Source: Bacteroides fragilis
GTDB lineage: Bacteria > Bacteroidota > Bacteroidia > Bacteroidales > Bacteroidaceae
Assembly (NCBI RefSeq): GCF_019583405.1
Contig: NZ_SZUU01000011.1
Location: 99,324-163,323 of the forward strand
Reading direction: 5' to 3'
Length of the DNA: 64,000 bases
The translations under genes and the position numbers were made by a program. The notes below the pieces were generated by a model. The model was not told where the DNA came from and searched no databases. It saw only the letters and a list, made by a program, of their open reading frames with translations. Shown here in pieces: positions 1-8,494 of the stretch (positions are counted from its first letter, which is position 1; each line of letters starts with the position of its first letter).

Positions 1-451
1 TTGATGACGGAAAGCCGGGGTTTTGAAAGATTAGAGCCGGGGTTTGGGGGTAAAAGACGGTTGGTTTTCCGAAAAAGAAGGAAGCATTTCTTCCAAAAGA
101 CGGTTACATTTTCCGAAAATGCTTATATGTTTTCCAAATATCTCTATATGTTTTTCCTAATAACTCCTATTGTGCCGGAATCTGATCTCCGAAGTGTTTG
201 AATTTCCTCTGGTTGTCAGTGGAAAAGAGAGCTTGCTGAAGTAATAAAAAGAACCTCTCTCTCTTGTTGCACTGTCTCTATGTTCCGGTTTTGTTTCTTT
301 TTCTGTCTCACGGCTTATCTCTTTCCTGATTCCCTGCCAAAAGGATAATCTCCTAACCGGAAATAAGCCGTTTTTCTCCATGAACCTTGCCGGAGCTTCG
401 AAAAACTGAAACGTAGAGAGGTTCTGTTATCAATTTGACAAACAGACAAAA
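1..451. other. Left-edge region without a convincing gene
   Basis: No reading frame here looks like a real protein. The first 150 bases hold short imperfect direct repeats: the string agccggggttt occurs twice near 14-51, a string like aaaagacggtt...ttccgaaaa occurs twice near 52-118, and a motif like atatgttttcc occurs twice near 125-155. They look like degenerate sequence duplications with no assignable role. The end of any gene lying to the left of the window was not identified. Confidence 0.5.
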
Positions 452-583
452 GGGGACTGTGTCAAAACTCACCACAGAGTACACAGAGTAACACAGAGAC
501 GATTTTAGGTTGTTGATTATCAATAAAAAGACTCTGTGATACTCTGTGTTACTCCGTGGTGAAAGAAGTTTCGACACACCCTC
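452..583 (-). repeat. Dispersed palindromic repeat, copy 1
   Basis: A block of about 130 bp whose arms contain accacagagt/acacagagt on the left and actctgtgt/actccgtggt on the right, so it can fold into a long imperfect hairpin. The reverse complement matches 28299-28430 closely over its whole length, including the unpaired centre around ttgattatcaataaaaag. It has no coding potential. It lies upstream of the mnmA promoter. It resembles a non-autonomous repeat (MITE- or REP-like) and could also act as a transcription terminator; that role is inference. Confidence 0.75.
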
Positions 584-645
584 ATGGTATCGCATCGATC
601 ATACATCCTTTAGTTTTAAAGTTTGTATACTAACTTGTCCAATTG

Positions 646-676
646 ATTGTATTCTGCCGGGAATCTCGTACATTTG
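646..676 (+). promoter_or_regulatory. Bacteroidales-type promoter of mnmA
   Basis: The -7 element TACATTTG (669-676) matches TAnnTTTG exactly. ATTG (646-649) lies exactly 19 bases upstream as the -33 element. Transcription would start near 683, leaving a short leader before the ATG at 702. Confidence 0.65.
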
Positions 677-701
677 CATTCTTCGTAAAAAGAGAATGAA
701 T

Positions 702-1790
702 ATGAAAGAATCCAATAAACGTGTTCTTGTCGGCATGAGCGGGGGAATAGACAGTACCGCCACTTGCCTGATGCTGCAAGAGCAGGGATACGAGATAGTA
801 GGTGTCACCATGCGTGTCTGGGGCGATGAGCCGCAGGACGCCAGAGAGTTGGCGGTACGTATGGGGATAGAACATTATGTGGCCGACGAACGTGTTCCTT
901 TTAAAGATACTATTGTCAAAAACTTTATAGACGAGTACCGACAGGGACGTACGCCGAACCCTTGCGTGATGTGCAATCCGTTATTTAAGTTCCGCATGTT
1001 GATAGAATGGGCTGACAAACTGGGCTGCGATTGGATAGCCACCGGACATTACTCCCGGTTGGAAGAACGGAACGGGTACATCTATATTGTTGCCGGTGAT
1101 GATGAAAAGAAAGACCAGTCCTATTTCCTCTGGCGATTGGGGCAGGACGTCCTGCGACGCTGTATTTTTCCTTTGGGCAACTACACCAAGCAGACTGTGC
1201 GCGACTATCTGCGTGAGAAAGGTTACGAAGCCAAGTCGAAAGAGGGGGAAAGCATGGAAGTCTGCTTCATTAAAGGTGATTATCGGGACTTTCTTCGTGA
1301 ACAGTGCCCGGAACTTGATGCGGAGATCGGTCCGGGATGGTTTGTCAGTTCCGAAGGCGTGAAGCTGGGGCAACATAGGGGTTTCCCTTATTATACCATC
1401 GGTCAGCGTAAAGGACTCGAGATCGCACTGGGCAAACCGGCTTATGTCTTGAAAATTAATCCGCAGAAGAACACTGTCATGCTGGGGGATGCCGAACAGT
1501 TGAAAGCCGGATATATGGTGGCGGAACAAGATAATATTGTGGATGAGGACGAACTGTTTTCGTGCCCGGAACTCGCAGTACGTATCCGTTACCGCAGCCG
1601 TCCGATTCCTTGCCGGGTGAAAAGGCTTGAAGACGGACGCCTTTTGGTTCGTTTTCTTGCAGAAGCCTCGGCGATTGCTCCGGGACAGTCGGCCGTGTTC
1701 TATGACGGACGGCGAGTGATAGGTGGAGCATTTATCGCTTCGCAACGCGGCATCGGATTGGTGATAGAACAAAACAAAAACTGGGAATAA
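702..1790 (+). CDS. mnmA: tRNA-specific 2-thiouridylase MnmA
   Basis: Cytoplasmic enzyme that adenylates U34 of the glutamate, glutamine and lysine tRNAs and replaces the C2 oxygen with sulfur, in the s2U34 pathway. Seen: PP-loop GMSGGIDST (residues 11-19), the GRTPNPCVMCN segment holding the nucleophilic cysteine (Cys91), ATGHYSRL (113-120), and the persulfide-carrying cysteine in MEVCFI (Cys188). The C-terminal beta-barrel follows. At 362 residues the length is normal. I chose the ATG at 702 because an AG-rich stretch (688-694) lies about 8 bases upstream. ATG 696 is possible. The open frame back to 546 runs through the promoter and the palindromic repeat and is not coding. Bacteroides genomes usually carry more than one MnmA paralogue, so this may not be the only copy. 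Confidence 0.93.
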   Translation: MKESNKRVLVGMSGGIDSTATCLMLQEQGYEIVGVTMRVWGDEPQDARELAVRMGIEHYVADERVPFKDTIVKNFIDEYRQGRTPNPCVMCNPLFKFRMLIEWADKLGCDWIATGHYSRLEERNGYIYIVAGDDEKKDQSYFLWRLGQDVLRRCIFPLGNYTKQTVRDYLREKGYEAKSKEGESMEVCFIKGDYRDFLREQCPELDAEIGPGWFVSSEGVKLGQHRGFPYYTIGQRKGLEIALGKPAYVLKINPQKNTVMLGDAEQLKAGYMVAEQDNIVDEDELFSCPELAVRIRYRSRPIPCRVKRLEDGRLLVRFLAEASAIAPGQSAVFYDGRRVIGGAFIASQRGIGLVIEQNKNWE

Positions 1791-1813
1791 AAACGGAAAA
1801 ATAAAAATACGAA

Positions 1814-3169
1814 ATGAAAAAATTAGCACTTATTGCCTTAGCCTTCGTAGCCTTGGAGGCATCGGCACAACAGGATACGTTGAAGTATCGCATCAGCCTG
1901 AAAGATAAGGCTGCCACAACCTACTCACTGAAGCACCCCGAGAAGTTTCTGTCAGAAAAGGCGATTGCCCGCCGCCAACGTCAACAGTTGCCCATCGATT
2001 CGACTGATTTGCCGGTATGCCGCCAGTATGTGGATGCCATCCGCGACAAGGGAGTGAAAATCGTAGTCACCGGAAAATGGGATAATTTCGTCACCGTATC
2101 TTGCAACGACAGTACTGTGATAAGCGAAATAGCTGCGCTGCCTTTTGTGCGCGCTACGGAGAAGGTGTGGGTTGCCCCGTCGAAACCTGCTGCGGAAGAT
2201 AAACGGGACTCTCTGGTGAACAGTCCGGCCAGGAGCGAAGCTTATTATGGCCCCGCTTTCCGGCAAATAGAGACCAGCAATGGCGACAAACTGCATGAAG
2301 CCGGATTCAAGGGGCAAGGCATGACCATCGCCGTGATCGATGCCGGATACCATAACGTAGACAAGATTGATCCGATGAAGAATATCCGTATCCTGGGTAC
2401 AAAGGACTTTGTCGAACCGGGAAGCGATATCTATGCCAAAGGCTCGCATGGGATGGCCGTTTTGTCTTGCATGGCAATGAACGAACCTTACGTGATGGTG
2501 GGTACGGCTCCCGAAGCTTCCTACTGGCTGCTTCGCAGTGAAGATGAAGCGTCCGAACATCTGGTAGAGCAAGACTATTGGGCGGCGGCCGTAGAGTTTG
2601 CCGATAGTGTGGGAGTGGATGTGGTGAATACTTCGCTGGGATATTTCACTTTCGATGATTCTACCAAGAACTATAAATATCGTGACCTGGACGGACACCA
2701 TGCACTGATGTCCCGCCAGGCGTCGAAAATGGCAGATAAAGGAATCGTACTGGTATGCAGTGCCGGTAACTCGGGCGCCTCCTCCTGGAAGAAGATCACG
2801 GCACCGGGTGATGCGGAGAATGTGCTGACGGTAGGTGCTATTGACCGTAGAGGTGCGTTGGCTTCGTTTTCTTCTATCGGCAACACAGCCGATAATCGCG
2901 TGAAACCCGATGTGGTTGCCGTGGGACTGAACTCGGATGTGATGGGGACAAACGGTAATTTGCGCAAAGCAAGCGGAACTTCGTTTGCTTCACCGATCCT
3001 GTGCGGCATGGTGGCTTGCCTGTGGCAAGCTTGTCCGCAACTGACTGCTAAGGAAATCATCGAACTGGTGCGTCAATCCGGCGACCGGGTGGATTTCCCC
3101 GATAACATCTATGGATACGGAGTGCCCGATCTGTGGAAGGCCTATCAATCTGCTTCTAAGAAAAAATAA
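1814..3169 (+). CDS. Secreted subtilisin-like (S8) serine protease
   Basis: Exported serine protease of unknown substrate. Seen: signal peptide ending in ASAQ (residues 16-19), an N-terminal region of about 130 residues that may be a propeptide, then the S8 triad: Asp176 in TIAVIDAGY, His212 in GSHGMAVLS and Ser390 in SGTSFASP. The oxyanion-hole asparagine is in SAGNSG (Asn319). The protein ends soon after the catalytic domain and has no obvious C-terminal sorting domain, so it is probably periplasmic or released. It begins 23 bases after mnmA and ends 3 bases before xseA, so it is probably cotranscribed with both. Family is well supported; function beyond proteolysis is not. Confidence 0.88.
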   Translation: MKKLALIALAFVALEASAQQDTLKYRISLKDKAATTYSLKHPEKFLSEKAIARRQRQQLPIDSTDLPVCRQYVDAIRDKGVKIVVTGKWDNFVTVSCNDSTVISEIAALPFVRATEKVWVAPSKPAAEDKRDSLVNSPARSEAYYGPAFRQIETSNGDKLHEAGFKGQGMTIAVIDAGYHNVDKIDPMKNIRILGTKDFVEPGSDIYAKGSHGMAVLSCMAMNEPYVMVGTAPEASYWLLRSEDEASEHLVEQDYWAAAVEFADSVGVDVVNTSLGYFTFDDSTKNYKYRDLDGHHALMSRQASKMADKGIVLVCSAGNSGASSWKKITAPGDAENVLTVGAIDRRGALASFSSIGNTADNRVKPDVVAVGLNSDVMGTNGNLRKASGTSFASPILCGMVACLWQACPQLTAKEIIELVRQSGDRVDFPDNIYGYGVPDLWKAYQSASKKK

Positions 3170-3172
3170 AGT

Positions 3173-4417
3173 ATGCAAGACACCCTTTCTCTTCACGAAC
3201 TGAATGCTTTGGTCCGGCGGAGCCTGGAACAGTGCCTGCCCGATGAATACTGGGTACAGGCGGAGTTGAGCGATGTCCGTACAAATAGTACGGGACATTG
3301 CTATCTGGAGTTTGTCCAGAAAGATCCCCGCAGCAATAATCTGATAGCCAAAGCGAGGGGAACGATCTGGGCCAATATCTACCGGCTGCTGAAGCCCTAT
3401 TTCGAAGAAGCCACCGGGCAGTCGTTTACTTCCGGCATTAAGGTGTTGGTTAAAGTGACCGTTGCTTTCCATGAATTGTACGGTTACAGCCTGGCTGTGC
3501 AGGACATCGATCCTACCTATACATTGGGGGATATGGCACGCCGGCGCCGGGAAATACTCAGGCAACTTGCAGAAGAAGGAGTGTTGACGCTGAACAAAGA
3601 ACTGGAAATGCCTTTGCTGCCGCAACGCATTGCGGTTATCTCTTCGGCTACGGCTGCGGGGTATGGTGACTTCTGCCATCAATTGCAGCACAACTCCCGT
3701 GGATTTTACTTCAATACGGAACTTTTCCCCGCTCTGATGCAGGGCAATCAGGTGGAAGAGTCCGTATTGGCCGCTCTCGATGCAGTAAATGCCCGGATGG
3801 AAGAGTTCGACGTAGTTGTCATTATTCGTGGAGGAGGGGCAACTTCCGACCTTTCCGGATTCGACACCTACCTGCTGGCCGCTGCCTGTGCCCAGTTTCC
3901 ACTGCCTGTTATAACCGGAATCGGGCACGAACGGGACGATACCGTGCTCGATTCCGTAGCACATACCCGGGTGAAAACTCCGACAGCTGCGGCCGAATTG
4001 TTAATCAACCGGATGGAAGAGGCCGCGGATCGGCTTGAAGAGTTGGCCGGAGAATTGCATGCCCGCATCTATTACCGTCTGGAGCAAGAGCGAAAGAGAC
4101 TTTCACTGTTACAGTCGCGCATTCCTTCACAAGTGATGCGCAAGCTTTCGGAATCGCGGATAAAGTTGCAAATGGCAAAGAGCAACCTCTCTCATGCTGC
4201 TGAGACCTTATTGGCCCGTCAGCATCATCGGTTGGAACTTTTACAAAACCGCATTGCGGATGCTTCACCACAAAAACTACTGAAACGGGGATACAGCATA
4301 ACGCTGAAAGAGGGGAAGGCGGTGAAGAATGCTGCCTGTCTGCGACCGGGAGACGAGTTGATTACCCGTCTTTACGGAGGTGAAGTGAAATCGAAAGTAG
4401 AAAGTATTCCTTTATAA
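3173..4417 (+). CDS. xseA: Exodeoxyribonuclease VII large subunit
   Basis: Catalytic subunit of the exonuclease that degrades single-stranded DNA to oligonucleotides. Seen: N-terminal OB-fold (about residues 1-110), then the conserved catalytic-core segments IAVISSATAAGYGDF, VVIIRGGGATSDLSGFD and TGIGHERDDTVLDSVAH, then a long charged helical region (about 280-375) that would bind several XseB copies. At 414 residues it is typical. The stop overlaps the xseB start (TAATG), which fits translational coupling of the two subunits. Confidence 0.95.
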   Translation: MQDTLSLHELNALVRRSLEQCLPDEYWVQAELSDVRTNSTGHCYLEFVQKDPRSNNLIAKARGTIWANIYRLLKPYFEEATGQSFTSGIKVLVKVTVAFHELYGYSLAVQDIDPTYTLGDMARRRREILRQLAEEGVLTLNKELEMPLLPQRIAVISSATAAGYGDFCHQLQHNSRGFYFNTELFPALMQGNQVEESVLAALDAVNARMEEFDVVVIIRGGGATSDLSGFDTYLLAAACAQFPLPVITGIGHERDDTVLDSVAHTRVKTPTAAAELLINRMEEAADRLEELAGELHARIYYRLEQERKRLSLLQSRIPSQVMRKLSESRIKLQMAKSNLSHAAETLLARQHHRLELLQNRIADASPQKLLKRGYSITLKEGKAVKNAACLRPGDELITRLYGGEVKSKVESIPL

Positions 4418-4638
4418 TGATAAATATGCCAGCAAAGAAAAAAGAAACCTATTCACAGGCCATGGAACGTCTGGAAAAGATCGTTCGCCAGATTGACAGT
4501 AACGAACTGGAGATTGACGAACTGAGTGAAAAAATAAAAGAAGCCAATGAAATAATAGCTTTCTGCGCCGGAAAGCTGACAAAGGCGGATCGGGAAATTG
4601 AAAAATTACTGCAAGAAAGGAGGCTATCTGAAGAATAA
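4417..4638 (+). CDS. xseB: Exodeoxyribonuclease VII small subunit
   Basis: Small helical subunit that binds the XseA coiled coil. Seen: 73 residues with the family pattern YSQAMERLEKIVRQIDSNEL followed by a second amphipathic helix, which gives the usual helical hairpin. It starts on the last base of the xseA stop codon. An alternative ATG at 4426 (MPAKKKETY) would remove three residues and cannot be excluded. Confidence 0.93.
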   Translation: MINMPAKKKETYSQAMERLEKIVRQIDSNELEIDELSEKIKEANEIIAFCAGKLTKADREIEKLLQERRLSEE

Positions 4639-4683
4639 AGGTTATTTTTGTTGCTCAATCGAAAATAACTAATAACTAACGAT

Positions 4684-5703
4684 ATGAAAGAAATAGACTG
4701 GGCCAATCTGTCATTCGGCTATATGAAGACAGATTACAATGTGAGAATCAATTTCCGTAACGGCAAATGGGGCGAACTTGAGATAAGCAGTAGCGAAGTG
4801 CTGAATCTGCATATGGCTGCCACTTGTCTTCACTATGGCCAGGAGGCTTTCGAGGGCTTGAAAGCTTTCCGTGGTAAAGACGGTAAGGTACGTATTTTCC
4901 GTCTGGAAGAGAATGCCGCACGTCTGCAATCCACCTGTCAGGGCATCATGATGGCAGAATTGCCGACCGAACGTTTTAAGGAAGCTATTCTGAAAGTAGT
5001 GAAATTAAACGAACGCTTCATCCCGCCTTATGAGAGTGGGGCGTCCTTGTACATTCGCCCGTTGCTTATCGGAACCAGTGCCCAGGTAGGGGTTCATCCG
5101 GCAGATGAATACATGTTTGTCGTGTTTGTCACACCGGTAGGCCCTTATTTCAAAGGTGGTTTTTCTACCAATCCTTATGTCATTATCCGCGAGTACGACC
5201 GTGCCGCTCCTCACGGAACCGGTATCTACAAAGTTGGTGGTAACTATGCAGCCAGCCTGCGTGCCAACAAGAAAGCGCACGATCTGGGCTACTCCTGTGA
5301 GTTCTACCTGGATGCCAAAGAAAAGAAATACATTGATGAATGCGGAGCAGCCAACTTCTTTGGTATCAAAGACAATACATACATCACACCGAAGTCTACT
5401 TCTATCCTTCCTTCCATCACCAATAAGAGCCTGATGCAGTTGGCAGAAGATATGGGCATGAAAGTAGAGCGCCGTCCGGTACCCGAAGAAGAACTGAGCA
5501 CTTTCGAAGAAGCAGGAGCTTGCGGTACTGCTGCTGTCATCAGTCCGATCGAACGTATCGATGACCTTGAGAATGGTAAATCATACGTAATTTCGAAAGA
5601 CGGAAAGCCGGGTCCTGTTTGTGAGAAACTCTACAACAAGCTGCGTGGTATCCAGTACGGTGACGAGCCCGACACTCACGGATGGGTGACCATTGTAGAA
5701 TAA
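4684..5703 (+). CDS. ilvE: Branched-chain amino acid aminotransferase
   Basis: PLP-dependent fold-type IV transaminase that interconverts leucine, isoleucine and valine with their 2-oxo acids, using glutamate/2-oxoglutarate. Seen: 339 residues, HYGQEAFEGLKAF (50-62), RPLLIGT (125-131), the PLP lysine Lys183 in YKVGGNYAAS, and the C-terminal phosphate-binding region around GACGTAAVISP. The length and the extended N-terminus match the long BCAT subgroup. It stands 45 bases after xseB and may share that transcript. Confidence 0.94.
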   Translation: MKEIDWANLSFGYMKTDYNVRINFRNGKWGELEISSSEVLNLHMAATCLHYGQEAFEGLKAFRGKDGKVRIFRLEENAARLQSTCQGIMMAELPTERFKEAILKVVKLNERFIPPYESGASLYIRPLLIGTSAQVGVHPADEYMFVVFVTPVGPYFKGGFSTNPYVIIREYDRAAPHGTGIYKVGGNYAASLRANKKAHDLGYSCEFYLDAKEKKYIDECGAANFFGIKDNTYITPKSTSILPSITNKSLMQLAEDMGMKVERRPVPEEELSTFEEAGACGTAAVISPIERIDDLENGKSYVISKDGKPGPVCEKLYNKLRGIQYGDEPDTHGWVTIVE

Positions 5704-5714
5704 ACGTTCGATAA

Positions 5715-6521
5715 ATGAACTACAAAATAACAACCCTCGCAGAAAACAGTGTTTACGGTAAGGGATTACAGGGAGAGCATGGGCTTTCCCTGCTTGTTGA
5801 AGCGGGGGAACACAAGGTGCTGTTTGATACCGGTGCTTCGGATTTGTTTATCCGGAATGCCCGTTTGATGGGAGTCGATCTGACCGATGTGGAATTTGTA
5901 ATACTGTCCCACGGACATCGTGACCATACAGGTGGATTGCATACTTTCCTGAAAATGAACAGCAGGGCAAAGGTGGTATGTAAACAAGAAGTGTTCCGCA
6001 GGAAGTTCAAGAATGAACGTGAAAACGGAATGTTGCATCCCGAAGCATTGGATAAGTCCCGCTTTTGGCTGATCGACGAAACTACGGAGATTGTACCGGG
6101 TGTATTTGCGTTTGCGGATGTCAGGATAGTAGACAGGAACGACACGCACTTTGAGCATTTCTTCGTGGAGATAGGAGGCGAGATGCGTCCCGATACCTTT
6201 GAAGATGAACTGGCATTGATATTGAAGAGTGAAAAATCCCTTTCAGTGCTGAGTGCCTGTTCGCACCGGGGGATTACAAATATTATTCGTGCCGTGCAGA
6301 CTGCATTTCCGGGATTGGGACTGAAACTGGTGATGGGAGGCTTTCATATCCATAACGCAGGCATAGAAAAGTTCAATGTGATTTCCGCTTTTCTGGGCAT
6401 GAAGCTTCCCAAACGTCTGGGAGTCTGCCATTGTACGGGCATTGACAAATATGCGTTGTTCCGCCAGCAATTTAACGACCGGGTGTTTTATAACTATACC
6501 GGTTGGGTAGAAACGATTTAA
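5715..6521 (+). CDS. Metallo-beta-lactamase-fold hydrolase, dihydropterin-synthase-like group
   Basis: Predicted cytoplasmic metal-dependent hydrolase with no signal peptide. Seen: LSHGHRDHTGGL (residues 64-75), which supplies His66, His68, Asp70 and His71, then SACSHRGITN, GGFHI and a C-terminal CHCTG. This arrangement resembles the group often annotated as 7,8-dihydropterin-6-methyl-(ribofuranosyl)aminobenzene-phosphate synthase-like. That name comes from archaeal methanopterin work and should not be taken as the function here. It sits 11 bases after ilvE and 9 bases before trmB, in the same run of genes. Confidence 0.85.
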   Translation: MNYKITTLAENSVYGKGLQGEHGLSLLVEAGEHKVLFDTGASDLFIRNARLMGVDLTDVEFVILSHGHRDHTGGLHTFLKMNSRAKVVCKQEVFRRKFKNERENGMLHPEALDKSRFWLIDETTEIVPGVFAFADVRIVDRNDTHFEHFFVEIGGEMRPDTFEDELALILKSEKSLSVLSACSHRGITNIIRAVQTAFPGLGLKLVMGGFHIHNAGIEKFNVISAFLGMKLPKRLGVCHCTGIDKYALFRQQFNDRVFYNYTGWVETI

Positions 6522-6530
6522 CTTTTTTGA

Positions 6531-7289
6531 ATGGGAAAAAATAAATTAGAGAAGTTTGCCGATATGGCAAGTTATCCGCATGTTTTTGAGTATCCTTACT
6601 CGGCAGTGGACAATGTGCCTTTTGACATGAAGGGAAAATGGCACAAAGAGTTTTTTAAGAACGATAACCCGATTGTACTTGAGTTGGGTTGCGGGCGCGG
6701 CGAATATACCGTCGGACTGGGACGGATGTTCCCTGATAAGAATTTTATTGCGGTAGACATTAAGGGAGCCCGCATGTGGACGGGAGCCACCGAATCTCTT
6801 CAGGCAGGCATGAAGAATGTTGCTTTTCTGCGTACCAACATTGAGATCATCGACCGTTTTTTTGCGGAAGGCGAAGTGAGTGAGATCTGGCTGACTTTCT
6901 CTGATCCGCAAATGAAGAAAGCGACCAAACGCCTGACTTCTACCTATTTTATGGAACGTTATCGTAAGTTTTTGGTGTCCAACGGTATTATCCATCTGAA
7001 GACAGACAGTAACTTTATGTTCACCTATACCAAATATATGATTGAGGAGAACAAACTGCCGGTGGAGTTTATCACCGAAGATCTTTATCACTCCGATCTC
7101 GTTGATGACATTCTGGGCATCAAGACCTATTATGAACAACAATGGCTCGATCGTGGTTTAAGCATTAAATACATCAAATTCCTGTTACCGCAGGAAGGAG
7201 AATTGAGAGAACCGGATATTGAAATTGAACTCGATTCGTACCGGAGCTATAACCGTAGCAAGCGGAGCGGATTGCAGACATCTAAATAA
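6531..7289 (+). CDS. trmB: tRNA (guanine-N7-)-methyltransferase
   Basis: Methylates G46 in the variable loop of many tRNAs using S-adenosylmethionine. Seen: the SAM-binding motif VLELGCGRGEYT, then FIAVDIKGARM, the characteristic WLTFSDPQMK segment (the family PDPWpKkRH position, here DPQMKKATKR) and HLKTDSNFMF. It is 252 residues long. The replacement of the usual PDPW by SDPQ is common in Bacteroidota versions as far as I recall. The start ATG follows the MBL gene by 9 bases. Confidence 0.92.
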   Translation: MGKNKLEKFADMASYPHVFEYPYSAVDNVPFDMKGKWHKEFFKNDNPIVLELGCGRGEYTVGLGRMFPDKNFIAVDIKGARMWTGATESLQAGMKNVAFLRTNIEIIDRFFAEGEVSEIWLTFSDPQMKKATKRLTSTYFMERYRKFLVSNGIIHLKTDSNFMFTYTKYMIEENKLPVEFITEDLYHSDLVDDILGIKTYYEQQWLDRGLSIKYIKFLLPQEGELREPDIEIELDSYRSYNRSKRSGLQTSK

Positions 7290-7297
7290 TACAAACT

Positions 7298-8404
7298 ATG
7301 ACAATCTATCCTAAATTGATACTCGATGCACTGGCTACAGTGCGTTATCCCGGAACCGGAAAGAATCTTGTGGAGGCCGGTATGGTGGAGGATAACATTC
7401 GTATAGAGGGAATGAAGGTTTCATTCTCCCTGATTTTTGAAAAACCGACCGATCCGTTTATGAAGTCGGTGATAAAGGCTGCTGAAACAGCTATTCTTAC
7501 CCATGTGAGCAAAGACGTGGAGATAGCAGGAAATATCAGTGTGAAAACAGTACAGGCTGCACGTCCCGAAGTCGGTAAATTGTTACCCCGGGTAAAGAAT
7601 ATCATAGGTATCTCTTCCGGTAAAGGAGGGGTGGGCAAATCTACCGTGTCGGCCAATCTGGCTGTAGCGTTGGCTAAGTTGGGTTATAAAGTCGGTTTAC
7701 TGGATGCCGACGTTTTCGGTCCTTCCATGCCGAAAATGTTTCAGGTAGAAGATGCCCGTCCGTACGCTGAAAAAATAGACGGACGCGATATGATTATTCC
7801 TGTTGAAAAGTATGGTGTAAAATTACTTTCTATCGGTTTCTTTGTCGATCCTGACCAAGCTACTTTATGGCGTGGGGGGATGGCGAGCAATGCGCTGAAG
7901 CAGTTGATCGGAGATGCTGCCTGGGGAGATCTGGACTATTTCCTGATCGATCTGCCACCGGGAACAAGTGACATTCACCTGACCGTAGTTCAGACATTGG
8001 CCTTGACCGGTGCCGTTGTGGTTAGTACTCCGCAGGCTGTGGCTTTGGCCGATGCACGTAAAGGGATCAACATGTTCACTAATGATAAGGTGAATGTTCC
8101 TATTCTTGGTCTGGTGGAAAATATGGCTTGGTTCACTCCGGCAGAACTTCCGGAGAACAAGTATTATCTTTTCGGGAAAGAAGGTGCCAAGAAGCTGGCT
8201 GAAGAGATGAATGTTCCGTTGTTGGGACAGATTCCGATTGTACAGAGTATCTGCGAGGGCGGCGATAACGGTACCCCTGTTGCTTTGGATGAAAATACGG
8301 TTACCGGCCGTGCATTTCTTTCGTTGGCTGCCAGTGTAGTACGACAGGTGGACAAACGGAATGTGGAAATGGCTCCCACAAAGATTGTAGAGTTACATAA
8401 GTAA
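7298..8404 (+). CDS. Mrp/ApbC-family iron-sulfur cluster carrier ATPase
   Basis: P-loop ATPase of the Mrp/NBP35 group, thought to carry or assemble Fe-S clusters. Seen: an N-terminal DUF59/MIP18-like domain (about residues 1-85), the deviant Walker A GKGGVGKST (108-116) and the switch motif LIDLPPGTSDIHLT. The C-terminal CxxC that holds a bridging cluster in many homologues is absent: the matching region reads NMAWFTPAELPENKYY. This is the last gene of the plus-strand run and is followed by a strong terminator. Confidence 0.9.
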   Translation: MTIYPKLILDALATVRYPGTGKNLVEAGMVEDNIRIEGMKVSFSLIFEKPTDPFMKSVIKAAETAILTHVSKDVEIAGNISVKTVQAARPEVGKLLPRVKNIIGISSGKGGVGKSTVSANLAVALAKLGYKVGLLDADVFGPSMPKMFQVEDARPYAEKIDGRDMIIPVEKYGVKLLSIGFFVDPDQATLWRGGMASNALKQLIGDAAWGDLDYFLIDLPPGTSDIHLTVVQTLALTGAVVVSTPQAVALADARKGINMFTNDKVNVPILGLVENMAWFTPAELPENKYYLFGKEGAKKLAEEMNVPLLGQIPIVQSICEGGDNGTPVALDENTVTGRAFLSLAASVVRQVDKRNVEMAPTKIVELHK

Positions 8405-8425
8405 CGATAAGCGCTTTTAAATGAT

Positions 8426-8480
8426 GAACGATCGGTTCCTTGTCCCATAGGCAGGAGCCGATCGTTCTTTGTTTATTGTT
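8426..8480. terminator. Bidirectional terminator between convergent genes
   Basis: Perfect 10-bp arms GAACGATCGG (8426-8435) and CCGATCGTTC (8458-8467) extend inward with ggttcct/aggagcc. A T-rich run follows on the plus strand. It separates the Mrp gene from the convergent TlpA gene. Confidence 0.85.
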
Positions 8481-8494
8481 TGTTGTCCGGAGGG

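Noticed and set aside
452..583. CRISPR repeat
   Set aside because: The repeated accacagagt-type strings form one palindrome and are not regularly spaced direct repeats with unique spacers. No cas gene is present.
546..701. Upstream extension of MnmA
   Set aside because: The extra residues are encoded by the palindromic repeat and the promoter; the family starts at the PP-loop region.
981..1829. Open frame of 282 codons on the minus strand across mnmA
   Set aside because: It lies wholly opposite mnmA, whose family motifs are clear. The antisense protein has no recognisable domain and its openness follows from codon bias of the real gene.
2990..3964. Open frame of 324 codons on the minus strand across the subtilase end and xseA
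   Set aside because: Opposite two well-supported genes and without any motif.
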